This document shows positions 9,420 to 20,379 of a DNA stretch of 64,000 nucleotides, piece by piece. The position numbers and the translations under genes are program-made. The notes below the pieces were generated by a model, which made no database searches, was not told where the DNA came from, and saw nothing but the letters and a program-made list of their open reading frames with translations. Positions within the stretch are counted from its first letter, which is position 1, and each line of letters opens with the position of its first letter. Source of the stretch: Isochrysis galbana (taxonomy: Eukaryota > Haptophyta > Isochrysidales > Isochrysidaceae); assembly GCA_018136815.1 (NCBI GenBank), contig CM030932.1, positions 688,081 to 752,080 of the forward strand. The letters run 5' to 3'.

Positions 9420-10408
9420 TGTCGCATCCGCGATCGACCTTTTTGTTTTAGAAGTTGTCTGCGTTTCTATGTCCCCTCCTTGCAGGCTAGTCACTAGTCA
9501 CCGTCGCAAGATCCTACATTCGCCCATTCGCCCTTGTTGCCCTCGCCTCCTTTGTCGCCTCCCTTGTCGCCTGCTTGCCCCTCACCGGGTTTACCTCCTT
9601 GCGTGCTCGCTAGTTAGTCACTAGTCACCGTCGCAGGATCCTACATTCGCCCATTCGCCCTTGTTGCCCTCGCCTCCTTTGTCGCCTCCCTTGTCGCCTG
9701 CTTGCCCCTCACCGGGTTTACCTCCTTGCGTGCTCCTCGCGTTTTTAGGCTAAGTCGCGCGTTCAGGTATCGCCGGTGCAAGGAACCGCCCCCTTGTGTG
9801 ACCCTGATTCCCTCTCAGGTGTTGGCCGTTGGATTATACCGTGGCGCTATTTTACTTCGGTCTTCATCAAATCACTTAAGGGTTTTCGAAAGATTCCCTC
9901 CTTCTTCCCGTGCGTAACTGTCGCCCCCGTCGGATCGTCCGTCGCCCCGTCGCTCTCTTGTCGGCATTCTCTTCCTTGTTCGATCTGTCAGCAGGTTCCT
10001 GTGCGTTCCGTGATAAGGATACGTTAGTGTGGAGAGTGTTGACGTGAGTGTAGTGTCATCTCGTCGGTCCATCGGCCCCTAGCCGTCTGTCGTCTGTCGT
10101 TCTTCGTTCGTCGCTCTCGTTCTCGTTCTCGTTCCCGTTCTCGTCCCTCGTCCTCAACACTACCTCAACACCAAACCTCACCAATCCCTCAGCCCTAGCC
10201 TATCCATCCCGATCCGCCCAGCCATGTCCGCTCCGTCGTCGCGCTCGCCCTCGCCCAAGCCCGTCCTCCCGCCTTCCTCTGCTGAGGAGGTGGTCCAGCC
10301 CGTCATTCCATCACTCCCGGCCTCCTTCGCCGCGCCTTCCGCCGATCGTCTCCCTTCCGAATCATCGCATATCGAGCCCGTGGTCATGTGGTCATGCTCG
10401 ATCCGTCA
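9420..10408 (+). mobile_element. Solo LTR, gypsy family B
   Basis: The 989-bp insert runs from TGTCGCATCCGCGATCGACC to ..GATCCGTCA. It is flanked by the 5-bp target duplication TCCAG (9415-9419 and 10409-10413), and the empty site is visible in the copy at 23.7 kb. Its first bases resemble the other family's LTR start (TGTCGCATTCGCGAATCGAC). It also holds a related internal frame (MSAPSSRSPSPKPVLPPSSA, from 10224). A 127-bp direct repeat lies inside (about 9491-9735). Confidence 0.85.
9491..9735. repeat. Tandem duplication of about 127 bp inside the solo LTR
   Basis: Units begin TCACTAGTCACCGTCGCA at 9491 and 9618. Each contains CCTCGCCTCCTTTGTCGCC and CTCACCGGGTTTACCTCC. The two are almost identical. 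Confidence 0.75.
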
Positions 10409-10739
10409 TCCAGCGAGAGCACGGCGGTGGTCAGCCCCCCCTTGTCGATGGTGTTCGGACTAACTGGTCCGGGTACACCGGTCGGCGGTCTCACCGGCGT
10501 TTCATGCCACCGCACTCGGCCGATTTCTGCTTCACCTGCCCACGCAGCATGGCCGTCAGCCCCACACCACACCACTTCCAGCCCCAACCTAAGGGGGATG
10601 ACACCGGCATGCCTACGCGCTCTTACGCGCAGAACCCCATCCAGTATATTGATACGCTGCCTCCCAACCCCGCAGACTTCCCAACCGCGCGCTCGGGAAT
10701 CGTGGCGAGCATTGCAATACAGCAGTGAGTGACTGGGCT

Positions 10740-11347
10740 ATCGGAGTGGGGGTGCGCGCATTGGCATGTCAATTGCCGGAAGGAAGGGCTGGCGATAGCT
10801 GGGGCGGGTGTCGGGTGTGTGTGTGCTGGAAGTGACACTTCTGCCCTTTGAGGACGGCAGAGGACGGGGTTCCAGCCCCGCACCCCCGAAAGTGGCCTTT
10901 GGTGGGCACTAGCATCCTTCATTGTAGCCCCAACGCGCCAAAATCTACTAAAAGAAAACTCCCTGGCCACCGCGAAAAAAACACCGCATTGTCTTCGCTC
11001 GTACTCGCCACCATGAAACAATTGGCTTATGAAACTTTGCAGAAGCTCTTATGATAGCATGAGACACCTCTCCATGCATTCACATTGACTTTTGGGTGCG
11101 ATTGTGAAAAGTCGATTTTTCCCGTCCCCACCTCTACTTATTGTCGTGTACGTGCAACGAAGTTTGTACCTGGAGCTATCATTGAAAATCTTTACAAAAT
11201 TACCGCAACTTGCACGGCGCGAGGCAGAGTGCTGGTGTTGCTCACTAAGTTTGTGCTTACTTCACCTGAAGCGATCATTGGCGCGAAAATCTTTACAAAA
11301 TTACCGCCACTTGCACGGCGCGAGGCACCGTGCTGGTGTTGCTACAT
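10740..11347. other. Intergenic repeat remnants
   Basis: 11010-11140 matches 23430-23565 in the same orientation (CACCATGAAACAATTGGCTT and onward). Two tandem units of about 101 bp follow, with AAAATCTTTACAAAATTACC at 11185 and 11286. No gene is recognisable. Confidence 0.5.
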
Positions 11348-11352
11348 AGTAC

Positions 11353-12187
11353 TGACGAATTGGAGTGGCCCATAGGGCCTGAGGGCAATGAGGAAGGGGC
11401 GAAGCCGGCGGCAGGCGCGGAGAGGGAGACCACTTCGGAGGTGCTGACGGGCTTCGGGCTGAGGAAGGCGGGCAGGCGGGCTTGAGCGAGGGCGAGGACG
11501 GCGGCGAGAGCGACATCGAGCGAGTAGCGAGAGGCGAGGGTGAGTGTGAGGAGGGCTGTGATGGCAGGGGCTGGCGAGGCGAGGCGAGTTTGTTGGGTAC
11601 GAGTGTTACGAGAGCGAGAGCGACGAGAGCGAGAGCGACGACGGATGACGACTGACGACAGGACGACGGACAGAGACACCCAGGAAAACACCCCGACTCT
11701 CGCCCCACGACTTTCTCACATAACTCGACTAAAATCAAACCCAAACACTCCGGCCAGACGACGACGGACGACGATCAGAAGGCGATCTGTCGGCGATCCC
11801 GTCTGGAAGGGGAATCGCACCATAACGGAAACGAGGGGCAATCCTGCCGCACAAGATTCCAAGAGACCTACCAAATAAGACGAGAGAGATGCGGTGCGCC
11901 TAAGGGGGAGATGTGATGAGATTGCAAATTAAACCTGATTGCAATCACTGCAGTAGATAGAGAAGCGCGGAGAAGATAGCGAATTAAACCTAGTTGCAAG
12001 GCGCCTAGGATGAAGAAAGGTGGGGAAACTTCCCTTCTCTTCGAGAGAAAGAGAGAGGGCGCTCCACAACCCAAGATCCTATGCATCCAAGCGAAGCTTT
12101 TGACCGAGAACGAGAACGAGAGAATTATAACGATAAATGCCGAACGACGAAGAGAAGCCTAACGAGCGTCGATTCGCGAATGCGACA
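11353..12187 (-). repeat. 3' LTR of the deleted gypsy element
   Basis: 835 bp, TG..CA ends, closely matching LTR 28066-28910. It contains the MSLSPPSS frame on the minus strand (starting about 11514). Confidence 0.85.
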
Positions 12188-12589
12188 CCCCCCTGCTAGG
12201 ATCGAGCGTCCCGCGAGGAAAGAAGAGAACCTAACGGACATCGGAGAGCTCCAAGCAAGCCACGAGAAAGGCAGAAGAGCAATCCTGAACGAGACCGAAT
12301 GAGCGAAGAGCGAAGAGCGAATAAATCCGAAGAGCGAATGAAACAATAAATCTGAAGAGCGAATGAAACAATAAATCCGAATGGAGGGAGAGCCGCGCGC
12401 CAAACGCCGAACCAAGACGGAAGACGTGATGAGCGACGCACCGAGAAGTTACGAACAATCGAGGACCGATGAGAACGCGGAACGACAAGAATCGAGAATC
12501 GGGAGCGAGAAACGAAGAACACGAGAACGAGAGGCGGCGACGGCTGGCGGCTGACCATCCGATGCCGTGGTGGAGCGAGAGTTAGGGAC

Positions 12590-14168
12590 GACGGCGGCTA
12601 GTAGCTGCCCACCCCCCTGCTTAGGAGCGGACGTCTCCGACGTCTCATCGTCTGCCGCCACCAAGCGTGACACGCCGTAAGCATCCTTGTGATTAGCACC
12701 TGGTTTGTGCTAGACGGTGAAATTGAGCCGCGGCAGAAATCGTATCGGACATGCGTTGCGGGTTGGAATGAATCCACCTCAAGCCAGCGTTCGAGAGATA
12801 GGTGCACGGCGGGTGCGAGATAATCAAGTCCCAACCAAGGTCTTGGACGAGATCGGCATCCCCGTCGAAGTGCGGAACGTAATCGACCTCAGACGGGAAC
12901 AGATCGCACGTCGCCACATCAGCGCCAGCGAGAAGGAACATCGACGAGACCACTCCACTCGTCTCGCCGATAACCAAGACGCGAGGAGGCGAGATGCCGT
13001 CGGTCTGCGCGGCCTCGACGTCACGCCTAATGTCGCCGAGCGTGGCACAAATGTCGTCGAAGTGGACGGGCAGCACCCGGGCCGGAGACTCAGGCGATTG
13101 GCTAGGGCGCAGAACAAGCTGCGCCGCCTCGGCGATATCTTTCGGCATAACATGCGCGGCACCGTGGGCGGCGGCGCGCTGGAAAGCGAGATCGAGGACG
13201 TACGAGAGGGTCTCTCCCTCCTTCAAGGGAGAACGAGTGCGCGCGAGATGAACGAGCAAATCTTCAGCGGCCGGAACCAAAGTCAGGCGCGCTGAAAACT
13301 GGCAAAGCGGAACGACAGCGGAAAAGGAAACGAAACTGCGAGTGACCGGAATGGCCGGAGACGCGGCGACCAACGTGTAAGCCGTCTGAAAAGAACGGGA
13401 CGCGGCAGCCGGAAGAGAGTCGGACGAAAATAGAGCAGGCTGAGAACGGAACAATCGACGGAATGCGCGTTGTACGACGGAGGGCATAGTTGCGAATACC
13501 CCTTCGTCAGCGAGCGAGGATACATCAGACAGGCTAGTCGGTAGCGGTCGCCAAACCAATCGGGTTGGCGCAACCATCGTAAGCGGCGCGAGCCAGCGGC
13601 GAACAGCGAGGGTGTAGGCCACCGTCCATGCGGAGGGGCTAACCTCGCTGGCGCGGCCAAGGCAGCTCAAAGGCGAGTCTCGAGGGAACGAATCGGCCAG
13701 TCCATCCAAGATTTGACTGGCGACAGCAGACGGATCGGCAGCGACGGAGCTCAAGGCAAGAATTAGCGTTGAACGCTCGTAATCGAGAGCATTGAACGAA
13801 TGATTCGAGGACGACGAGAGCGACGAAGGAGGTAGCGAACGAACGGCGAGAGAGAACGGAACTCCCGGAGTCGAATCGTCCCCACCACATATGAGCAGAT
13901 GGGGGTGACTCCGGATCGATTGAACGACTGAAACGAAGACGCGAATTTCGGGAACGACGGCATCGCAACCTAGGGTAGCATCCCCAGGTTGGATTGACAA
14001 CAAGAAGGCTTTGCTCAGCCGTCCGAGGGACGGCGAGCTCGTAGATCGGAGAGGCGAAACATTAGAGCCAGACGACGACGGACGACGATCAGAAGGCGAT
14101 CTGTCGGCGATCCCGTCTGGAAGGGGAATCGCACCATAACGGAAACGAGGGGCAATCCTGCCGCACAA
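12590..14168 (-). pseudogene. Truncated gypsy polyprotein with half a methyltransferase domain
   Basis: A frame of about 490 codons parallels residues 38-430 of the long polyprotein at 31963-37197. The match spans the unknown N-terminal region (SHPHLLICGGDDS), the SAM-binding-like segment (VLVIGETSG, about 12983) and the catalytic-type HPPC motif (about 12815). At about 12722 a deletion fuses it, out of frame, to the RNase H end (HKPGANHKDA). The coding capacity for replication is gone, so mobilisation would need enzymes in trans. Confidence 0.8.
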
Positions 14169-14501
14169 GATTCCAAGAGACCTACCAAATAAGACGAGAG
14201 AGATGCGGTGCGCCTAAGGGGGAGATGTGATGAGATTGCAAATTAAACCTGATTGCAATCACTGCAGTAGATAGAGAAGCGCGGAGAAGATAGCGAATTA
14301 AACCTAGTTGCAAGGCGCCTAGGATGAAGAAAGGTGGGGAAACTTCCCTTCTCTTCGAGAGAAAGAGAGAGGGCGCTCCACAACCCAAGATCCTATGCAT
14401 CCAAGCGAAGCTTTTGACCGAGAACGAGAACGAGAGAATTATAACGATAAATGCCGAACGACGAAGAGAAGCCTAACGAGCGTCGATTCGCGAATGCGAC
14501 A
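14069..14501 (-). repeat. 5' LTR remnant of the deleted gypsy element
   Basis: 433 bp, nearly identical to 11755-12187, starting TGTCGCATTCGCG on the minus strand. It stops at CGTCGTCTGGC, where the rest of the LTR and leader are deleted. Confidence 0.85.
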
Positions 14502-14506
14502 AGTAC

Positions 14507-15574
14507 ACGAGTACACGTGCACACGTGAGCGCAACTCCACAAGTTCGCCGCGAAATATTGTCGAAATTTGGGTGGGGGTGGGGGTGGGGCGGAAACGCGA
14601 AACGCGAAACGCGAAATATTGGCGAAATATCGAACGAAATTTGGGCAGGTCTCAAACGAAACTCGGAGCTGTCCCTAGCCCCTCCTCACTGTCTTGACTC
14701 CCTCATGCCCTCATGAGGGGCGAGAACCACCCATCCCCCCTTTCCCCCGCTGTTTTTCGCGCCAAGTGTACGACTACTACTACCAGAGAATTAAATTGTC
14801 AATTATATTTATAGTCGCCTGACGACCTCGTCATGACCTGATATCAAGCCATCAGGTCATCAGGTCTAGAGGACCTAATATCATGATATCAGGACCTGAT
14901 ATCAGCCTAATGGAGCATCTATGTCTGCGTGCAGCATGCATTGGCCATTGGCCAGCGGCTCAGTGCAGGGGCCCATATTCCCAGTTACATAATTTTCTCA
15001 TTACTTATTACTGCTCGCTACGAGAGGGCTCCCCCCGGCGAGCTTGCGTCGCTCCATCCGCACCTCCTCCTGTCGCCAGCCTCCCACCCGGTTGCTAACG
15101 GAGACGGATCACCTCCTCCGCCAACAAGTGTTTGGAGCCACATCCCAGGCGGCGTCGGACGTGCGGACCGCTCCACTTCTTCCCCCTCCTCATCGCCCTC
15201 TCTCCGAGCCCCGCCGCCCGCCGCTCCACTTCTCTCAAGACACTTAGTGCTCTAAACCCTCCCGAATGCCGAATTTGAACAGATACTTGTGCTCCACCGA
15301 CACCCAAGGACGCGGCCAGGCTCCTCCTCGTCTCCTCGGCGATCGGCTCACTCAGAGCCGATCACCACCGACACGGGGACCCAAGGGGGGGTGGATTCCC
15401 TCACTCACAATTGCCAGGGGTCGAGCCTCCCTTGCGTTAGAAAGAGCGGGGAGAACTGTTTGAATGTTCAGGCAGGCTCGCTCCTCGCTAAGAAAGGCAT
15501 CGTTCCGCTCTTTTACCCCTTAAACTCGTCAGCGGCCCGCTCCCTCTTCCCCCCCCGAGAGCGCCCGCTGGGAC
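14507..15574. other. Intergenic with short palindromes
   Basis: Contains AAACGCGAAACGCGAAA repeats (about 14600). A palindrome cluster follows at 14830-14905, best arm pair TGATATCAGG / CCTGATATCA at 14884-14904. No gene is recognised. Confidence 0.4.
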
Positions 15575-15859
15575 CCGGGTGGGGACCCGCCATGGGACCG
15601 GCGGGCCGCGCGCGCGGGGGGGGGGGGAAGACCTTGAACGGCCTCGTGATCTGAAGAAGGCCTGCGAGATCCAGACGAACGCCTCGGAGAGAGAGAAGAG
15701 CGCGGCGTGGGAGCGTTTGATTTCGGGAGAGGGGGGGGCGAGAGGGAGGAGGGAGGAGGGAGGAGGAGAGAGAGGGCGAAGAAGGCAGGAGAAGGTCGGT
15801 CGTTCCCACCGGGGAGGCGGGGGGGAAGAGAGAGAGAGAGCGCAGAGGGGCAGCTCATC

Positions 15860-16569
15860 ATGTCCACCGGCGCCACGGACGAGTGCGTCACGCAGGCGGG
15901 CATGGCAGCTCGGGTACGCGCACCGCCCGACTGTCCGTGCCGCGCTGCGTCGCCATCACACCACGCCACGCCTGCCCCCTGCAGATGGAGGTACACTACT
16001 TCCTGCGTTCATGCGAGAGTGGCGATCTGCTCCGCCTCATCGTGCAGCTGCCAGCTGGGCACGCAATGCCAGTCGTCGGCCTCGCCACAGAGCCACCGCG
16101 GCACTGCATGCCCACGGGCTTCGTCTTCGCTCGTGAAATCCAGCCCGAGATCATGCTACACATTGACGGACAAACAGTGGTGCACCATGAAACCAAGGCA
16201 CACTTAGCGACCAAGCTGTGCATGCTCGATGCAAAAGTGTACGAGAACGAGCTCGGCCGCAAGAAGATAGAGGAACAGATGATACGTCGCCAGCTACGCC
16301 GCTCACGTTCCGCTTCAAGCTTGCCGGTCACGCCGGCTGTCGAGCGTCTCGCCACATTCACGTGCACGCCGTCGACGATTGGACTTGCCCGTTTCACAGA
16401 CCTCACCCTGACGCAACGACCGGTGCCCAACGATTATGTTGAAGATGGCTGGCGAAGCGTACAGCTCGCTCAGCACTTACCCTCCTCACGGCCCTCGCAG
16501 CTCTCACCGCGGCGCTCCAGCAAGTTGAAGGGCTTGGTGCGGCGCCATCAACAGGGCAAGCAAGGTTGA
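15860..16569 (+). CDS. Unrecognised duplicated two-exon gene, copy 1
   Basis: I do not recognise this protein. Seen: exon 1 (15860-15913) and exon 2 (15985-16569) join in phase across a 71-bp intron (GTACGC..CTGCAG) to give 212 residues. Exon 2 begins MEVHYFLRSCESGDLLRLI. It continues with a beta-rich stretch containing MPTGFVFAREI and LHIDGQTVV, a charged helix (KIEEQMIRRQLRRSRSAS) and a basic tail (SPRRSSKLKGLVRRHQQGK). The frame is open upstream to an ATG at 15707, but that part is a purine-rich low-complexity leader. ATG 15860 is preferred, and translation could also start at 15985. The inverted copy at 24698-25407 keeps the same structure with mostly missense changes, which suggests both were under constraint or the duplication is recent. 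Confidence 0.55.
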
Positions 16570-16767
16570 AAGTGGGTGTCAGACCGCAGTCGTCGAAAGA
16601 AAAGATCAGCACCAAGAGAACAGTTATCTCCGCGGGGAGTAGGCCGGGCAAACCACCGGTGAGGACGACCGTCTTCAAAAGCGATTATTCGGCAACGCAA
16701 TCGACGACATGAATTAAGTGACCGAGATGATGCTGCGGTCTCGGATTCTCAACTGATCTGGCTGACT

Positions 16768-16974
16768 TCAGTCGCCAACACGCTCAGTCTGAACATTTTG
16801 TTGTCGTGCACGTCCTCGTACTGAAGCTCTAGTTAGGGACCACTGACACATGATTTTCTCATCTACATCCATGCTTGGGAGAGAGCGTGCTGTGTGCTTC
16901 GTGGTCCAATTTTCATTTTGATCCTTTGATTTCTCCTGTGGAAGAGTATCCGTGCGTGGTTTATCTACATCCAT
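16768..16974 (-). CDS. Small duplicated reading frame, ATG copy
   Basis: 68 codons from ATG 16974, starting MDVDKPRTD, with an internal echo SMDVDEK. The encoded protein is apparently identical to the frame at 24274-24480, where the start is GTG. It is convergent with the gene at 15860. It may be chance conservation within a recent duplication. I do not recognise it. Confidence 0.25.
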   Translation of the reverse strand: MDVDKPRTDTLPQEKSKDQNENWTTKHTARSLPSMDVDEKIMCQWSLTRASVRGRARQQNVQTERVGD

Positions 16975-17354
16975 GGCTAGAAGGGAGTGTGTTTCGTGGA
17001 CGCCTTAATTATGGAATGTCGTAGGAATTTCGATGCTCAAACTATTTGAAGGACACGGCCGGACGGGAGACTCTTTCGCAGAGCCCTCGCACGCACACGC
17101 GACACAACAAGAACTGTGTAATGACGAAGAGGGGCAGCATGACTAATGTCACCGAGCAATGCTTTTAGGATGCACTTTCTTTGCCGGGTCTCCCACTGCG
17201 CCCCCTGGCAGCTGCTCGCAATTTCCTCTCCGCAGCTCTTTCCGCCGCGGCTACAGTGCGTCCTCATACACCGCCGGGTACCCACCGAGAAAACTCTCTT
17301 TACTTTCTACCGGCGGATTGCCGCCCGGTCCCTCCTGTTGTACTTATTCTTTGC

Positions 17355-17600
17355 AACTAAGTTTATACTTAGTTCAGCACGGGGGGGGGGGGGGGAGCCT
17401 CGCGCCCTTCCTCTCAGGCTTCAGCACGGGGGGCTTGTCGCTTGTTGGTCATCCCCATGCTCTGCTCTTCACAAGGCTATCGGGCACTTTACACACTCGG
17501 ATAAGAAGGTGCCACACCCCTCCCGTCTATTTAGGTACTAGTATATAATTTTCATTGACCCCTAACTTGGACCCTAGCTTGGACACTATTCCCACGTACT
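17355..17600 (+). mobile_element. Truncated retroposon with intact 5' hairpin
   Basis: Starts with the perfect stem-loop AACTAAGT-TTAT-ACTTAGTT (17355-17374), followed by a G-run and GCCTCGCGCCC as in other family members. It then diverges, and no 3' end or target duplication is identified. Confidence 0.5.
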
Positions 17601-17615
17601 CCTCTCCCTTCCATC

Positions 17616-18490
17616 AACTAAGTTTATACTTAGTTCGCCCATGGGGGGGCACGAGCCCCCCTCTCTCTCCACTCCTCCCCTGCCATGGGGGAGGATCCAC
17701 CCACTCTCCTGGCACGCCTGATGGCTTGCCAGGAGCACACAGCCCTGCTGACCTATTCCTCTCCTCACAGGCCCGCCTGACTCGCCCGCCCTGGCCCGTC
17801 GTGGCCTGCCCATTCCTCTGACCAGCCCCTCCTCCCCCTGGGCCCCCCTGTTCAGGACCCCCCAGCCAGCTCCAGTCGACCCGCAGGGGCTCGGAGCGCC
17901 AGCGAGGGAGAGGCAGGAGGGGCCAGGGCCATGCCCCAGCCTCACCTGCCCCCTGAGCTGTGCTCCCAGGCTCTGCAGGCCATCTGGGGACCTGAGCGAG
18001 GGGCCGCAGGCGCGCGCCATGGGCCCCCGCCGCAGGGAAGAGAGGAGGAAAAGGTAAGAGGGAGGGGAGGGGGGAGCGGCAGCTCTCCCCTCCGGCAGTG
18101 ACGTGTCTTCTCGCCCCGTTTGGGTAAGAGAAGACGGGGGCGCCAGAGCCAGGAGGGAAGGGCCGCGGCTCGCCGCGGCCACTCGCACTAGCGAGGGAGA
18201 TTAGCGCTTCTGGGCCCCTATCTCACGAATGCCCCCCCCCCCCCGCGTTGCTTTTACCCGAAAGGGGTTTCCCCCCAGCGTGGACTCGAGGAGAGGACGC
18301 GCTGGGGTGCGCGGGGTCGGTGCGTGCACTGGGGGGAGGACAAATATCGAGGGGAGGGGGCAGTGCCCCCACCCCCCGGTAGCACTCGGACACCTGGCTC
18401 GTCAGGCATGGCGGGATTCCGGGACGGAAAAGTTGTGTCCAATTAGCTAGTGGGGTTGGCTAGGATATAACATCGATTATTTTATTTTTA
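17616..18490 (+). mobile_element. Non-autonomous retroposon with 5' hairpin, copy 2
   Basis: Starts AACTAAGTTTATACTTAGTT (17616-17635), a perfect 8-bp stem with TTAT loop. The 5' half matches the reverse complement of 542-1305. The 3' half differs and ends in a T-rich tail (CGATTATTTTATTTTTA). It is flanked by the direct repeat TCCTCTCCCTTCCATC (17600-17615 and 18491-18506). There is no convincing ORF. Confidence 0.8.
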
Positions 18491-18506
18491 TCCTCTCCCT
18501 TCCATC

Positions 18507-19403
18507 TCTACGGAGTGCGATTTAACGAGTTGAGGTAGACGGGCACGCACAGCTACCAGTAACCAGTAATCAAATCTATCTTAATTAGTAAACAAGTATA
18601 GCAATATACTCGCTGGAAGGTGAGAAATGGGAGAGAATAAGCAACTTGACCATATTCCTCTTGGTCGCCGTGCCCATCATCTTAATCGCAGTGCTCGTGG
18701 CATTTGGCGTCGGTATGTTTGCCGTCTTTCCGGTGAGCTTTCTCTTACTTACTTACTTTATTTCAGCATCCTCACATTCACATCCTCACGACAGCATGCT
18801 CGAACACGTGGTACAACACGTCTCGCACCTCCTAGATAAAGCAAGGGAGACCCCGCCCCCTGACCCGGCCCCCACCGAGGCAAGCACGGAAACGCCAAGC
18901 GAGTCAGCAATGCCGGTAGGCACACCTAGAGAAACAAGAGTCTCCGAAAGCGATACGTACATCACTAGAATGATTAACATAATATGGGCATATATACTAA
19001 CACCAACTATCTAGGCGAGACTACAGACACCACCGAGGTAGCGAAACCGGGCGAAGAGAACCGCCACTACTACGCTCCCGCCAAATGGGAAAACGGGCTA
19101 AAAGTAGGGCCTGGCGGATATTTCAATTTTTTCGGCCCAAATTTCGATCAAAAATATGTGCATGTGCAAAATTTCAAAAATTTTGCCCAAATTTCGACAA
19201 AAAATTCAAATTTCAAAAAATATTTATTCAATGCTCTTCTGCTTGCCTAGATGTAGGCGGGGGACCCTCAGCACCTACATTCAAAGGTGTCACGGTCTGC
19301 GACGTCCGGAGCCGATCGCGCGATAATCTCGCGCCATCTCAAGCAACGCAGGCTCGTAGTGAGATAGATGCCCGCCCAGCCCCTAGGCCCTAGGCCCTAG
19401 GTA
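18507..19403. other. Intergenic; weak reading frames only
   Basis: A plus-strand frame at 18646-19014 would encode a membrane helix (IFLLVAVPIILIAVLVAFGV) and a Pro/Thr-rich tail, but it has no ATG. A second frame (18984-19250) runs into AT-rich repeats of AAATTTC. Neither is recognised or firmly supported. Confidence 0.3.
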
Positions 19404-19479
19404 CAGTATGGGTGCACCATTAAGAAACCCTACCATTAAGAAAGCTTAACATGATTTTGGCCGCCGACTCGCTTAGAAA

Positions 19480-19510
19480 CTGGGGGTCGAGCCTCAGACT
19501 CGACCCCCAG
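19480..19510. repeat. Perfect hairpin inside the MITE
   Basis: CTGGGGGTCGAG (19480-19491), a 7-base loop, then CTCGACCCCCAG (19499-19510). Confidence 0.8.
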
Positions 19511-19611
19511 CTAAGAAACCCCGCCTATGAAACACCCCCCCCCCGGGGGGGGGGGGGGGGCTTGGGGCTTGGGCAGGGTGGCAGGGCCGCGCATGTAGCA
19601 GCCGGTCCGCC

Positions 19612-20379
19612 TATCGGAAGACGATCTATCGGCGATCCCGTCGGGAAGGGGAATCGCACCATAACGGAAACGAGGGACATTCCTGCCGCACAGGATTCCA
19701 AAAGACCTATTATCGAATAAAACGAAAGAAGTGCGGTGTGCCTAAGGCTTAGGCTAAGGGGGAGATGCAAATTAAACCTGATTGCAATCACTGAAGTAGA
19801 TAGAGAAACGCGGAGAAGATAGCGAATTAAACCTATTTACGAGGCGCCTAGGAGGAAAAAAAAACTTCTGAAGATTCAGGGCTACACACCTACTAGTTAC
19901 GGGACTCCCCTTCGCTATCTACACCGCCCTTATCATCCCTCCCTCCACCTCTTCCCCTGCCCCCCTTCTTTCCTTTTTCTTCGGTTTCCGGGGTCCGGCC
20001 TCGGTGCGCTACCTGAGGCCTGGTTTAGAGTGTGGGGTCCGGGCAGGCCTTTTGGAATTGTCGTTGTTGTCGTGTGTGTCCGTTTGGTCCCTTTTTGATT
20101 GTTTGGGTTATGTTCAGGTTCCATTGTCTCTGTCAGCGACTTTGGTTGGTGTAGCGGTGTTTCAATTTCCTTTGTTCCCTTGTTCCGGAGGCGCCTAGGA
20201 GGAAGAAAGGTGGGAAACTTCCCTTCTCTTCGAGAGTAAGAGAGAGGGCGCTCCACTACCCAAGATCCCATGCGTCCAAGCGAAGCTTTTGACCGAGACC
20301 GAGAGGAAGCAGCAAATTATAACGATACATACCGAGCGACGAAGAGAAGCCTAACGAGTGTCGATTCGCGAATGCGACA
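19612..20379 (-). mobile_element. Partial gypsy LTR nested in the MITE
   Basis: Matches LTR 28066-28910 from about the GATCTGTCGGCGATCCC region to the TGTCG terminus (20379). It is interrupted at 19858-20188 by a retroposon. Confidence 0.75.
19858..20188 (-). mobile_element. 331-bp retroposon inserted in the LTR
   Basis: The target duplication AGGCGCCTAGGAGGAA (19842-19857 and 20189-20204) defines the insert exactly, since the uninterrupted LTR has one copy of this site. On the minus strand the insert ends CAGAAG followed by a T-run. This resembles the T-run ends of the LINE and the other retroposon rather than a poly(A) tail. Confidence 0.8.

Larger units (their letters stand above)
9240..10590 (+). 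repeat. Dispersed repeat with start of an unknown ORF, split by a solo LTR
   Basis: 9240-9419 and 10409-10590 together match, inverted, the uninterrupted copy at 23572-23933. Its frame begins MATDPPDKPTFAA at 23792 on the minus strand. In the copy here the frame is cut by the LTR at 9420-10408. It may be the 5' part of an undescribed retroelement ORF1. After 10590 the frame continues (YAQNPIQYIDTLPPNPADF) to a GTGAGT at about 10727. Confidence 0.6.
11353..14501 (-). mobile_element. Internally deleted Ty3/gypsy retrotransposon
   Basis: The element is bounded by the target duplication AGTAC (11348-11352 and 14502-14506). In element orientation the 5' LTR piece (14501 to about 14069) has lost its 3' half. 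The 3' LTR (12187-11353, 835 bp, TGTCG..TTCGTCA) is whole. A polypurine tract (GCAGGGGGG, 12196-12188) adjoins the 3' LTR. Internal sequence runs from the ORF1 N-terminal region into the methyltransferase-like domain, then jumps at about 12722 to the end of RNase H. Protease, RT and integrase are therefore missing. Confidence 0.9.
15575..17290 (+). repeat. Left arm of an inverted segmental duplication
   Basis: Matches 23940-25690 in reverse complement over about 1.7 kb. The match ends near GTGCGTCCTCATACACCGCC and GGTACCCACCGAGA. The arm carries the unknown two-exon gene and the 68-codon frame described separately. The spacer between arms is about 6.6 kb. Confidence 0.85.

Noticed and set aside
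18646-19014. Small membrane protein frame with a putative 34-bp intron
   Set aside because: No ATG, and an intron that short is unlikely; kept only as a note in the intergenic entry.
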